From: Bacillus siamensis KCTC 13613
Lineage (GTDB): Bacteria > Bacillota > Bacilli > Bacillales > Bacillaceae
NCBI RefSeq assembly: GCF_000262045.1
Contig: NZ_AJVF01000042.1
Span: 124,001 to 188,000 of the forward strand
Direction of reading: 5' to 3'
Length of the DNA stretch: 64,000 nt
Part shown: positions 25,523 through 35,084 of the stretch, piece after piece
Layout: each line of letters starts with the position of its first letter
Position numbering within the stretch: position 1 is the first letter of the stretch
Program-made: the position numbers and the translations under genes
The notes under the pieces: generated by a model
The model's database searches: none
Told to the model about the DNA's origin: nothing
Seen by the model: the letters and a program-made list of their open reading frames with translations, nothing else

Positions 25523-26269
25523 TTAACTGCCGTATAAGCGGCTGATTCTCTCTTTTACTTCAGGAAGATGGAATGTGGCTTCATGCATGTTCACCTCTTC
25601 CTCAACCGCTTTTGTCAGCTCTCTTTTGATCCGTGCGGTCACATTGGTTTTCAGCGCAACCAGTGAGGCTCTCGGTTTATCCGCCAGCAGCCGGGCCAAT
25701 TCGCGGCCTCTTTGAAGGACGTCTTTTTTGGGCAGCACTTCAAACGGAACTCCCCTTTTTTCCAGAGCGGCGCCGCTGAAATTCGCGGCCGTAAACAGCA
25801 TTTCTTCCCCGAGGACAATTCCCAGTTTTTCAGGCACAATATACGTCGCGCCCATTCCCGGTGTAAATCCGTACTTCATATAATTACAAGAATAAAAACT
25901 CTCTCTGCTTAAAATTACGAAATCCGAGCTCAGACCGATCGTAAAGCCGGCTCCGATCGCATGCCCCTGCATGACGGAAATCACGGGAATCCTGCAATCC
26001 AATAAAAGACTATGAAGCTTTAAATCTGTAAATTGGAGTTTTCCGCTCTGAATGGTCAAAAGCCCCTCCTGCGTTCCTCCCGTGCAGAAATAATTTCCGT
26101 AACCCGTCAGAAGGACGGTTTTATAGGACGGATGGGCATTGATGTCTTGGAATACCCGGTGCAGCTCTCTTACAAACTCTTCTGACAGCCCGTTTTTCCC
26201 GGCCGTATCCTGCATTGTGACCTGCACAATGCCCGGTTCTGTTTCCTGTACATCAATCATTGGATTCAT
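25523..26269 (-). CDS. difO: enoyl-CoA hydratase-fold protein, ECH2-type decarboxylase for beta-branching
   Basis: A 248-residue crotonase-fold protein closest to PksI/BaeI in what I can recall (TGYGNYF-x-TGGTQEGLL, MQGHAIGAGFTIGLSSDFVILSRES, YMKYGFTPGMGATYIVPEKLG). In beta-branch formation ECH2 decarboxylates the glutaconyl-ACP intermediate after HMGS and ECH1 have acted. His residues at about 229 and 234 (MHEATFH) lie where PksI has its catalytic His. ATG complementary to 26267–26269, SD GGAG. Last gene of the cluster in this direction. The letter difO follows published order from memory. Confidence 0.9.
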   Translation of the reverse strand: MNPMIDVQETEPGIVQVTMQDTAGKNGLSEEFVRELHRVFQDINAHPSYKTVLLTGYGNYFCTGGTQEGLLTIQSGKLQFTDLKLHSLLLDCRIPVISVMQGHAIGAGFTIGLSSDFVILSRESFYSCNYMKYGFTPGMGATYIVPEKLGIVLGEEMLFTAANFSGAALEKRGVPFEVLPKKDVLQRGRELARLLADKPRASLVALKTNVTARIKRELTKAVEEEVNMHEATFHLPEVKERISRLYGS

Positions 26270-26328
26270 GTTTATTCTCCGCTTCTAAAAAAATATTCAA
26301 GCCTTTCCGGCTCTGAGTGTTTCTGATA

Positions 26329-27576
26329 TTAGGTCATCCATTCATACTTTCTGTGAAACTCTTTTATTTCAGTCAGCACCAATCGCGTTTTTCCTTGATG
26401 CGCATTCGGGATGTCTGCTGCGGGCGCGGCATTTCTTGTGCCGAATTTTACGATGCCGCTGTCTTGGAGCAGCCGATCATAATCAGCCATCGATAAACGG
26501 ACGCGTTCATCCAAATGCCGGCTGATCTGAAATTGATTCTGCCGCGTCCGGCTTTGCGGCATAACGACACCGCTGTAAAATTCAGAGCAGCAGCCCGAAC
26601 CGTATGAAAAACAGCCGACGCGTTTCGGCGTTTCAAAAGAGCCGTTATCAATCGTGCTGGCAAGAGATAAAAATACGGTGGCCCCCATGATGTTGCCGAC
26701 GCGCTGACAGTATTGAATCCCAGGCAGCACGCGTTGCTGAAAATCTGCTTCAATGTCTTGCGGCTTAGCCTTTGCCAATTTTCTCATCATCGTCCGATGC
26801 GCTCCTTTTACCATTCCGCCAAACGGAGTGTGAAAAGAAAGGTATTGAAATGAGCTCTTATAATCCGCCCCGCTCACACGCTTTCGGTATTCCTGAAATG
26901 ATTTTTCACAGCAGTCCAAATAAGACATGAGCGACAGATCAGCATCCCCCGCTTCACTATCCGGAATCGGGCGGCAGGTATCCATGACTTCATACCCGTA
27001 ATACCCGCTTGCGCCTTGATCAAGCAAAAAGACATGAGGGGTGCTGCTGACTAAAAGCGCCACAGCTCCCGCCCCCGCACTCGGTTCGGCATAGGACCAT
27101 TCCTCCGTCAACGCGTCACCGCCTTCAGCCACTAAAAAGCGGGAAATATCCGTTCCGATGATGAGCGCTTTCGCTCCCGGTGATGTTTGCGATAAGATGA
27201 AATTCACGCCCGTCTGAAACCCGGCCGTTAAAGAATAGCAAGCCTGTTTTACCTCAAATAACCGGCAATTCCGCTTCAGCTGCAAATAATCATGGACGTA
27301 TGTACTGATGGATTTGCCAAAATCAATCCCGGATTCCGTACAGGTGATCACCATTTCAATCTGATTCCGTTCCTCTTCTGACAGAGAGTCGATAATCGGT
27401 TTTGCGGCATTTACGGCGAACGTGATCGGATCTTCAAACGGAAGCGCCACCACTTTTTCTTTCATCAGCAGGTTCTCAAACCTTTTTTTATCCAGATTCC
27501 GATGTTCCGCAAGCTCCATGACGTCTACATACGCGGTTCCGCCAAACACGTTCATTGCTTCAATTCCTACATTCAT
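26329..27576 (-). CDS. difN: HMG-CoA synthase-like enzyme for polyketide beta-branching
   Basis: A 415-residue PksG/BaeG-like HMG synthase. It condenses acetyl-ACP with the beta-keto group of the ACP-bound chain to begin a beta-methyl branch. It starts MNVGIEAMNVFGGTAYVDVM; the nucleophilic Cys113 is in FEVKQACYSLTAGFQ, the His in YLSFHTPFGGMVKGAHR, and KRVGCFSYGSGCCSEFYSG lies in the C-terminal part. A longer frame starting with TTG at 27636 would run through a hairpin; I chose the ATG at 27574–27576 after GGGGG because it matches family length. Follows difM across a hairpin. Confidence 0.93.
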   Translation of the reverse strand: MNVGIEAMNVFGGTAYVDVMELAEHRNLDKKRFENLLMKEKVVALPFEDPITFAVNAAKPIIDSLSEEERNQIEMVITCTESGIDFGKSISTYVHDYLQLKRNCRLFEVKQACYSLTAGFQTGVNFILSQTSPGAKALIIGTDISRFLVAEGGDALTEEWSYAEPSAGAGAVALLVSSTPHVFLLDQGASGYYGYEVMDTCRPIPDSEAGDADLSLMSYLDCCEKSFQEYRKRVSGADYKSSFQYLSFHTPFGGMVKGAHRTMMRKLAKAKPQDIEADFQQRVLPGIQYCQRVGNIMGATVFLSLASTIDNGSFETPKRVGCFSYGSGCCSEFYSGVVMPQSRTRQNQFQISRHLDERVRLSMADYDRLLQDSGIVKFGTRNAAPAADIPNAHQGKTRLVLTEIKEFHRKYEWMT

Positions 27577-27597
27577 TTCTCCAAGCCCCCAGAGTAA

Positions 27598-27619
27598 AGA
27601 GGCTTCCCGTGAAGCCTCT
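27598..27619. terminator. hairpin between difM and difN
   Basis: AGAGGCTTC (27598–27606) pairs perfectly with GAAGCCTCT (27611–27619). On the minus strand it is followed by only a short TTTAC, so it is probably a partial terminator or mRNA-processing/stability element within the operon. Confidence 0.55.
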
Positions 27620-27632
27620 TTTATTTTTTCGT

Positions 27633-28787
27633 TCAAAACTCGACAAGCAGCCTGTCAACGCCGTGAAATACAGGGCTCGGAACCAGATTCGGCTCTTGAT
27701 CCTCAGTAAAACGCCATGCGGGCATCTGTTCAAAAAAGTGGGAAAGTGCGATTTTCGCTTCAAGCCGGGCAAGCGGCGCTCCTAAACAATAATGGCTGCC
27801 CTGACCGAATGACAAATGCTGATTCGGCTTTCTTCCTAAATCAATTTGATTGGCATTTTCAAACTTCTTTTCATCTCTGTTCGCCGATCCAATCCACGCA
27901 TACACTTTTTCTCCGGCCGGAATCGTTTTTCCGCCAATCTCGCTCTCAACCGCGGTGTAGCGGGTTACCCGCTGAATGGAAGGTCTGAGGCGGATGACTT
28001 CCTCAATAAAGTCAGGGAGAAGCGCCTTATTTTCAAGCAGCCGGGGCAGAATATGCGGAAACTCCTTGAGACTGAGAAATGAATTTCCGATCACATTTTC
28101 CGTCGTTACGTGCCCCGCGACGATCAACAAGCCGCAAAAACCGATTAATTGCTTGTCTGACAGCGGCTCTCCGTCTAAATCAGCTGAAATTAAATGGCTG
28201 ATTAAATCATTTTCCGGCTGTTTTCTCCGCTGTAAAATAAACTGCATGAAGTATCCGATCATCTGCTTTTGCACTTCATTCATTTTCTTTTCATCTTTTA
28301 CATTCTGGCTTTGGTCGACCCAGCTTTTAAAGATATCCCTGTCTTTCGGAGGAAATCCTAAAAGCTCTGCGATCACGATAATCGGAAGCGGAAATGCGTA
28401 ATCTTCAATAATGTCCATCCTGCCTTTTGAACGGACGGCCTGAAGCAGGTCATCAGCGATAGCGGCTATACGCGGTGTAAGAGTCTCAACCGATTTCGGC
28501 ATGAACGGCTGATTGACCAATTTTCTGAAGACGGTGTGTTCAGGCGGGTCCATTTTCAAAAGGCTGTCTTTGTTAATATGCCGGATCATTTTTTCCTGCT
28601 TGTCCGCACTTAAGTATTTATGATCGGAAGAAAAATGACTGTAGTCAGAAATCACCCGCTTCACTTCATCATAGGTGAAGATTTCCCAGCAATCTTCCTT
28701 TTCATTGTAATGAACGGGAGAGGTTTCTCTCATCGTTTGGTACCACTTGTACGGCTGCTGCTGTCTGATTTTTGTTAAACTGGTCAT
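27633..28787 (-). CDS. difM: cytochrome P450, PksS-like tailoring enzyme
   Basis: Class I bacterial P450 of 384 residues. Heme-binding loop: SFGQGSHYCLGAPLARLE with the Cys thiolate ligand. I-helix oxygen-binding motif: LIVAGHVTTENVIG; ExxR is in FIEEVIRLRP. It resembles PksS of the bacillaene cluster. It may hydroxylate difficidin to oxydifficidin; this is inference. I chose ATG complementary to 28785–28787 because GGAGG lies 8 nt upstream; the earlier in-frame ATG is too close to the SD and the frame upstream is not P450-like. Ferredoxin partners are not in the window. Letter difM follows published order from memory. Confidence 0.92.
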   Translation of the reverse strand: MTSLTKIRQQQPYKWYQTMRETSPVHYNEKEDCWEIFTYDEVKRVISDYSHFSSDHKYLSADKQEKMIRHINKDSLLKMDPPEHTVFRKLVNQPFMPKSVETLTPRIAAIADDLLQAVRSKGRMDIIEDYAFPLPIIVIAELLGFPPKDRDIFKSWVDQSQNVKDEKKMNEVQKQMIGYFMQFILQRRKQPENDLISHLISADLDGEPLSDKQLIGFCGLLIVAGHVTTENVIGNSFLSLKEFPHILPRLLENKALLPDFIEEVIRLRPSIQRVTRYTAVESEIGGKTIPAGEKVYAWIGSANRDEKKFENANQIDLGRKPNQHLSFGQGSHYCLGAPLARLEAKIALSHFFEQMPAWRFTEDQEPNLVPSPVFHGVDRLLVEF

Positions 28788-28824
28788 TTTCATTCCTCCA
28801 AGATGTGTCCAAGATTTGAAATGA

Positions 28825-28855
28825 CCCGCCAAAGTTTACAAGTAAACCCGGCGGG
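28825..28855. other. strong intercistronic hairpin between difL and difM
   Basis: CCCGCC (28825–28830) pairs with GGCGGG (28850–28855), and inside it GTTTAC (28834–28839) pairs with GTAAAC (28842–28847). No T run follows on either strand. Located right after the TE-bearing synthase and before the tailoring genes. Confidence 0.55.
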
Positions 28856-28868
28856 CGGATATGTGAAT

Positions 28869-31800
28869 TTAAGGTCTTGTTTTGGCGGGCTGCTTCAGCA
28901 TCTCACCATGCACGTTCATGATCTTTTCCTGCAGCTGCAGGAAGCTGTGTTCTGTCATTCCGTCTGCCGAATATAAAACGCCGCAAAATTCAGAAATCGT
29001 TTCGGCTGCGCTGTCTTCAGCCAATAACGTCATATGGTTGGATACTGCCACATCCATGATGGCGATATTTGTCATATGCTCTTCCCACTGGCTCCAGTAG
29101 TTGACGAAATCAGCAGATAAAATATCGGCCCTGATCGTAAAATACGGATCAAGCTCACCCAAGAAAATACCGTTTTTATTTCGGAAATAATAGCACGTCA
29201 CCCCGTTCGGATCCGGAAGCGGCAGGAGTTCGTAATCAGTGATTTCGTAAGCGTCCTGAACGTTTATATTCTGCCTGATCAGATTTTTCACCAACGCGTC
29301 CGTCTTCGTTAACCCCCGCTGTTTGGCTTTTGCTATTAATTGCTCTAAAAATATGTCTTCATGAAGATCGGCATTCAGTTCATCACGGTGAATCAAGGTT
29401 TCAGAAATGCGTTCCGGATGTTGATAAATTGGTGCAAATAAAGCCATGTTCACCGTCTGCAGCATCATATTTTTATCAAATAATTCATCAGGAATGTTTA
29501 TTTCCCGCGCACCCGCTGAGTCAAAGGAGTCGAGCATGACGATTGACTCAACGGTTTCTCCAGCCAGCTGCAATTGCCGGGTGACTTCATAAGCGAGCAT
29601 GCCCCCTAATGAATAGCCGCCTACATCGTAAGGACCCCGGGGCTGCACGGTACGTATGAGCTTAACGTAATATTCCGCCATGTGTTTAATGCCGCGGATC
29701 GGTTCCCGGTCTGTCATCCATCCTCTTGCCTGAATTCCGTAAAAAGGACGCCCGGTCCGTTCGGCAACAGGCTGGTACAGCTCCACTGCCCCCAGCGCGG
29801 AATGAAACCAGAAAATCGGTCTTCCCTTTCCTTCCGGGTTAAGACAGATCAGCTCGGGCGGCTCTTGATCATCTGTCTCTTCTGATATATCGTTTTGTTT
29901 CGTATGTTCCCCATGTACTTCCTCAGTATCTTTTTGGACAGAACCGGTCAGATACCCGGCTAATTTTGCGATTGTCGGATATTCATAGACAAGATTTGCC
30001 GTAATAGACGCTTGATAGGTTTTATTAATGGACTGAACCCATTCCACACCGATAATAGAATCCAGCCCCATATCAATGAATGCCTCATGCTCATCAATAT
30101 CTTCCGGCTTCAGAAACAGGATGTCCGCAAGGCTTTCTTTGAGCTCTTTGCGCAAAGTGCCGTCAGAGATGCCGGCAAGGGGAGCTTCTGCTTCCGGGAT
30201 TTGCGGACGTACCGCTGTTTCCTCCGCTTCAGCATACTCGGGTTTCTTTATTTGCCCCGCTATATATTCCGCAAGCTCCTCAAGCGTCGGGTGTTCATAC
30301 ACCTTATTGGCAGTAATCTCAGTGTGGTACGTTTTATTTACTGTTTGTATCCATTCAACCCCGATAATGGAGTCAAGCCCCATATCGATGAAAGGCTCAT
30401 CAGCATCAATATCTTCCGGTGACAAAAATAAAATATCTGCCAGGCTTATCCTCAATTCTTCAAGCAATGTTCTATTGTCTTCGGAAACGGCTTTTTCTGG
30501 CTGCTGGACAGAACCAGTACAATCCAAAGGCTGTAACACGATCGGTTTTTGCAATGTCTCCGGTTCAAACGCTGTCATTTCGATCTCAGTTAAAGGACTC
30601 AGAGAAATCAGCCCTTCATGTTCAGGCTGTGGCGAAGACGGGAGAAAGGTTTGCGTTTCAGACTTTTTCATGACTTGACCTGATAAAGAACTGTTTACAT
30701 CAGCCGCCCAATACCTTTCTTTTAAAAACGGGTAGGCAGGCAGCGGCGTTTTATAATATTGCCCTCCGTCAAAAAGCCGTGTAAAAGGAAGATCATATCC
30801 TCTGCAAAAAAGATCAGCGATATGTGCCAGGCTTTCTCTGTACTGTGCGGGCGAAGCCGCCGAGCGGCACTGTTCAATGCACTCCATTCCGAATGTTTTC
30901 ATTCCGGCTTCCTCTGCCGGCTTCTGATCCTTCAAATTGGACACAAACACACCCGGAAGCTCTCTTTTTACTAGCCACTCCGATAATACCCGCTTCAGTT
31001 CGTCCGCACTGCTTACGATACAGGCAAACCGGTGATGCAGATGCTTTCTGCCGAGGAGGAGCGTATAACTTATATTTCCCAGATCGCTATCTTTGTTCTT
31101 GCTGAGTACATCCAGCAGGCGTTCTGCCTGAATTTCCAGCTGACGCTCCGTCCGCGCAGATAAAGGAATGAGGCAGGCCGGTTTTGCCGGTGACCGGCGC
31201 ACGGTTTGCGGCGCCTCTTCAATAACAAGATGGGCATTTGTTCCGCTGAATCCGAATGAACTGATGGCGGCTCTGCGCGGTGCATCCGGATTCCGTTCCC
31301 ACGGTATCAGCTTTTCATTAACAAAAAACGGACTGTCGGCAATTTGAATATGCTGATTGGCTTGATGAAAATGCAGGGAAGCCGGAATCTGCCGATGCTT
31401 CAGCGACAGCAGGATTTTAAACAGTCCGGCCATCCCCGCGGCCGCAGCGGCATGTCCGAGATTGGTTTTCACAGAGCCGATGGCGCAATATCCTTTTTTA
31501 TCCGTATAGCGGCGGAAAGCGCGCGTTAAGGCGCCGAATTCGATCGGGTCGCCCAGTGCAGTGCCCGTTCCATGAGCTTCCACCATTTGAATGGTTTCCG
31601 GATCAATGTGAAAAGTATCATAGACATGCCGTTCCAATCGTTCTTGAGAAAGCGCGCTTGGAGCGGTTATTCCGTTTGTAGTGCCATCCTGATTCATTGC
31701 AGAGCCTTTTATGATGCCGTACACATGATCTCCGTCACTAACCGCGTCGCTAAGACGTTTCAGCACCACGGCTCCCACGCCTTCACCCGGCACGAAGCCG

Positions 31801-34800
31801 TCCGCGCTTTGATCAAACGTATGGCAGCGCCCGGTCGGCGACAGCATATTCGCCTTATTTGACGACTGATAAAAAGCGGGAGTGGATTGAATGAAAACCC
31901 CGCCCGCCACCGCCATTTCCGTTTCTTTCGTCCAGAGCCCCTGACATGCCAAATGAATGGCTGTCAGCGAACTGGAACATGCTGTATCAACAGTGATCGC
32001 CGGACCTTGTAAATTAAGGTGATAGGCGATCCTTGCCGGAGTGACGGAATTATGATTGCCCCAAAAAGCCTGCGCGGGCCCCTGCTGTTTAAAAATGGCC
32101 TGGTAATCTCCGCCGCAGGAGCCGGCATACACGCCGCATTCCCGGCCTCTTACCGAGTCTCCCGCATATCCCGCATCTTCAAGCGCTTTCCATGTTTCTT
32201 CCAAAAACAGCCTCTGCTGAGGGTCCATATAGGTCGCTTCACGTCCCGATATATTAAAGAAAACGGGGTCAAAACATTCAATGTCCTCTATAAAACTGCC
32301 ATACTGGCATTGGCTGTCAGAGAGATCCCATCTGTCTGCTTTTTTAATCAGATCCCGTCCGGCGGCTAAGTTTTCCCAAAACTCATGGACATTCTCCGAT
32401 TCAGCAAACCGCCCGCTCATCCCGATAATCGCGATCGGTTCTTTTTCAGGTAACACAGCTGCTGATTTGACTGTATCGGCCGGACCCTTTTGTTCGGGGC
32501 GGTACGTCCTTTGATACGGCTCAGAAACGCTGATGACGATTTTCCCGATATTTCCGCGGTCATCCAGACAGTGATACGCTTCTTTTATGTCTTCAAAGGA
32601 AAAGATTTTTGAGATGACAGGCTGAATGACTCCCTCTTCCGCCAGCCGCTGCAGTTCCAATTGATAGTCCTTGACCTGTTCCGGATTTTGAAGGGACAGC
32701 TTCCGCAAATCCACGCTGTGAAACGATTGATTGTTATGAAGGACGGACAAGTCGACTGACTTAGCGGATTTCAGCGCAGTCATGGCAATTTCGATATATC
32801 TTCCGCCCGGCGCCAGGCAATTCATTCCTTTTTGCATGGCATCACCGGCCAGGGTATTAATGACTACATCCACCCCGCGGCCGCCGGTCATTCGCATGAT
32901 TTCCGTTTCAAAGTCTTCTTCTAAATAGCAAATGGTATTGCGGATCCCGAGCGAATGCAAATACTCAATTTTTTTCTGTGATCCGGCCGTGGCATATATT
33001 TCCGCGCCGATATGCCGGGCCATTTGCACCGCGATCAGCCCCGTTCCTCCCGTCGCGGTCTGAATTAATATTTTTTCGCCTTTTTTAAGTCCGGCTTTCC
33101 GGAAGGCGTCTATCATTGTCACCGCCACGGTGGGAAGAGCGCATGCTTCTTCAAAGGTCAGCCGGGCCGGTTTATGATAGACTTGATGTTCTTTACATGT
33201 GATGAGATTCGCCTGAGATCCAAATTCCTCTCCCATGCCGACAATCACTTCATCACCTGGAATGATGGATGTTACATGCCTCCCTGTCTTGATCACGACG
33301 CCGCTTGCTTCAAATCCGGGAGTGAATGGATAAGGCGGCATCGTCGGGTACAGCCCTCTGACACAAAGTAAGTCTCCGAAGTTTAAAGAAAAGGCGCGGA
33401 CGGCTATTTGAACTTCGTCATCTTTTGTCTCGGGCACTTCACTGCGGGCAATCGTCAGATCTTCAATGCCGCCCGGACGGTCAATCACAACCCGGAACAT
33501 TCCCGAGTCATCGGACTTTGCGAAAGAAGGCGGCATACGTTCTTGTTTCGGTTTCTGATAACCGTTTTCCTTTCTTTCCGTCTGCAAAGGTTTTTCGGCA
33601 GGCCGTTCTTCCTGAAGCGCCGGACGGATTTTCGCTCTTTCGGTCTCCAAAGATGAGGCTATGGTGGTTTCATATTCTGCCGAGATATAACCGGTCAGCA
33701 GTTTCACATGATAGTAATCAAATAAAATCGTTGTCTGCAGTGTAAGATTCAATCGCTTATTCATCTCGTTAATCACATTGACGGCTAAAATGGAATCAAT
33801 GCCGTATTCAGAGAAATTCAGTTCTTCCTGAATATCCTCTTCTTTCATTTTTAATACATCGGCAATACTTGTTTTGATGACAGAGCGGACATGGGAAGCG
33901 ACCGATTCCCCATCAGCCTTAACAGCTTGATGCTCCTCTGGCGCGCGGCTGCGGGAAACAGGCTGTGCGGGCTTTCGGAAAACTTCGGACGGGGCGGCGT
34001 ATGGCTTTCTGCCGTCTCTGATCCCTTGCATCCGGACGAGTCCGTCACTCTCAGCTGCGATAATCTGCTGACCTAAATCATGAGCCGTTTCAGCAGGGAA
34101 ACAAACCGCTCTGTATCCTTCCGAATGCAGCACATGCTCCCACGATTTTGGATATAAGCCGGGACTTCCCGGAATCCGAAGCTCATCATCCTCATAGGAC
34201 CACCAGCCGTCAAGCAGCCCGAAGGTTAAATGGGTAAAAACAGAACGATCGCTGATTTCGTTTATCAGAATCATCCCGTTGTATTTCAGGAGCGCTTTCA
34301 GACGGCGCAGTGTCAAACTGATATTTTTTGTGGCGTGAAGCACATTGGCGGCGATGACAATATCGTAAACACCCGTTTTGATATTTTGTGATTCGCAAGG
34401 CTCCTCCGCATTAAACAAGGCTGTTGTCAAATACGGCACATCAGGTCCGTATTCCTGTTCGGCATGCATTAAAAAAGCTTTAGAAACGTCCGTATAACAA
34501 TATTCCGCAATCTGTTTTGCAAATGGTTGCAGTTTTGCAAACAGTTTGGCGCTCGTTCCGCCCGTCCCGGCCCCTACTTCTATCAGCCTGATGCCGGCAT
34601 CGGGGTGTTCTGTAAGATAGGCTTTCAGGTAAGCGGCCGCGGAATCTGCTAACACTTCATTAAAATAATCCGCAATGGGATTATGCTTATAAACACCTTC
34701 AACGAGCTGCATTGATGAATCGGGAAATACGATATCCGTAGCCGGACGTTCTCCTTTTAAAATTGAAGGCATCGCTTTTATCGTCGCCTCGGCCAATTCA

Positions 34801-35084
34801 GCTTGCGCAAGCTCCCCATTTGGAAGCAGGCGTTTATGGGCATTCCACTCATTCCAGACTGTGCGGCCGTCCGGGTGCTGATCCGTGAGAAGAGTGATCG
34901 TGTATCCGTCATACGCGATATATCCGTTTTCTTTTAATAGATTCAGGCTTTCTTCCAGCCATTTGCCGTATGTGCCGATCACACCGGCGTTCCGCATGGA
35001 TGCTGCAGCTGTGGTGACAGGCTCGCTGAAAAAACCGAGTGATTGTAATTGGTAAAATAGCAGTTTGCAAAGAAGGCTGTTCAT
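28869..35084 (-). CDS. difL: trans-AT polyketide synthase, terminal subunit: cMT-ACP-ER-KS-ACP-ACP-TE
   Basis: Multi-domain synthase of 2071 residues that finishes and releases the chain. Rough layout: C-methyltransferase about 100–370 (SAM motif IEVGAGTGGTSA near 170); ACP near 426 (GIDSIL); MDR-type enoylreductase about 540–860 (TATGGTGLIAVQ near 676), placed after the ACP; KS about 885–1310 (Cys1036 in DTACSSS, EAHGTGTA and TNLGHAAAA intact); two ACPs near 1569 and 1674, both GLDSIIGVEW with Trp six residues after the Ser, the mark of beta-branching ACPs; thioesterase about 1740–2040 (Ser1825 in GGYSLGG). No AT, KR or DH in the last module. The first part completes the KS-DH-KR of DifK. 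ATG overlaps the difK stop (ATGA). Confidence 0.95.
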   Translation of the reverse strand: MNSLLCKLLFYQLQSLGFFSEPVTTAAASMRNAGVIGTYGKWLEESLNLLKENGYIAYDGYTITLLTDQHPDGRTVWNEWNAHKRLLPNGELAQAELAEATIKAMPSILKGERPATDIVFPDSSMQLVEGVYKHNPIADYFNEVLADSAAAYLKAYLTEHPDAGIRLIEVGAGTGGTSAKLFAKLQPFAKQIAEYCYTDVSKAFLMHAEQEYGPDVPYLTTALFNAEEPCESQNIKTGVYDIVIAANVLHATKNISLTLRRLKALLKYNGMILINEISDRSVFTHLTFGLLDGWWSYEDDELRIPGSPGLYPKSWEHVLHSEGYRAVCFPAETAHDLGQQIIAAESDGLVRMQGIRDGRKPYAAPSEVFRKPAQPVSRSRAPEEHQAVKADGESVASHVRSVIKTSIADVLKMKEEDIQEELNFSEYGIDSILAVNVINEMNKRLNLTLQTTILFDYYHVKLLTGYISAEYETTIASSLETERAKIRPALQEERPAEKPLQTERKENGYQKPKQERMPPSFAKSDDSGMFRVVIDRPGGIEDLTIARSEVPETKDDEVQIAVRAFSLNFGDLLCVRGLYPTMPPYPFTPGFEASGVVIKTGRHVTSIIPGDEVIVGMGEEFGSQANLITCKEHQVYHKPARLTFEEACALPTVAVTMIDAFRKAGLKKGEKILIQTATGGTGLIAVQMARHIGAEIYATAGSQKKIEYLHSLGIRNTICYLEEDFETEIMRMTGGRGVDVVINTLAGDAMQKGMNCLAPGGRYIEIAMTALKSAKSVDLSVLHNNQSFHSVDLRKLSLQNPEQVKDYQLELQRLAEEGVIQPVISKIFSFEDIKEAYHCLDDRGNIGKIVISVSEPYQRTYRPEQKGPADTVKSAAVLPEKEPIAIIGMSGRFAESENVHEFWENLAAGRDLIKKADRWDLSDSQCQYGSFIEDIECFDPVFFNISGREATYMDPQQRLFLEETWKALEDAGYAGDSVRGRECGVYAGSCGGDYQAIFKQQGPAQAFWGNHNSVTPARIAYHLNLQGPAITVDTACSSSLTAIHLACQGLWTKETEMAVAGGVFIQSTPAFYQSSNKANMLSPTGRCHTFDQSADGFVPGEGVGAVVLKRLSDAVSDGDHVYGIIKGSAMNQDGTTNGITAPSALSQERLERHVYDTFHIDPETIQMVEAHGTGTALGDPIEFGALTRAFRRYTDKKGYCAIGSVKTNLGHAAAAAGMAGLFKILLSLKHRQIPASLHFHQANQHIQIADSPFFVNEKLIPWERNPDAPRRAAISSFGFSGTNAHLVIEEAPQTVRRSPAKPACLIPLSARTERQLEIQAERLLDVLSKNKDSDLGNISYTLLLGRKHLHHRFACIVSSADELKRVLSEWLVKRELPGVFVSNLKDQKPAEEAGMKTFGMECIEQCRSAASPAQYRESLAHIADLFCRGYDLPFTRLFDGGQYYKTPLPAYPFLKERYWAADVNSSLSGQVMKKSETQTFLPSSPQPEHEGLISLSPLTEIEMTAFEPETLQKPIVLQPLDCTGSVQQPEKAVSEDNRTLLEELRISLADILFLSPEDIDADEPFIDMGLDSIIGVEWIQTVNKTYHTEITANKVYEHPTLEELAEYIAGQIKKPEYAEAEETAVRPQIPEAEAPLAGISDGTLRKELKESLADILFLKPEDIDEHEAFIDMGLDSIIGVEWVQSINKTYQASITANLVYEYPTIAKLAGYLTGSVQKDTEEVHGEHTKQNDISEETDDQEPPELICLNPEGKGRPIFWFHSALGAVELYQPVAERTGRPFYGIQARGWMTDREPIRGIKHMAEYYVKLIRTVQPRGPYDVGGYSLGGMLAYEVTRQLQLAGETVESIVMLDSFDSAGAREINIPDELFDKNMMLQTVNMALFAPIYQHPERISETLIHRDELNADLHEDIFLEQLIAKAKQRGLTKTDALVKNLIRQNINVQDAYEITDYELLPLPDPNGVTCYYFRNKNGIFLGELDPYFTIRADILSADFVNYWSQWEEHMTNIAIMDVAVSNHMTLLAEDSAAETISEFCGVLYSADGMTEHSFLQLQEKIMNVHGEMLKQPAKTRP

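Noticed and set aside
27576..27636. N-terminal extension of the HMG synthase from TTG at 27636
   Set aside because: The extra 20 residues are encoded by a hairpin, are not family-like, and the ATG at 27576 has a good SD.
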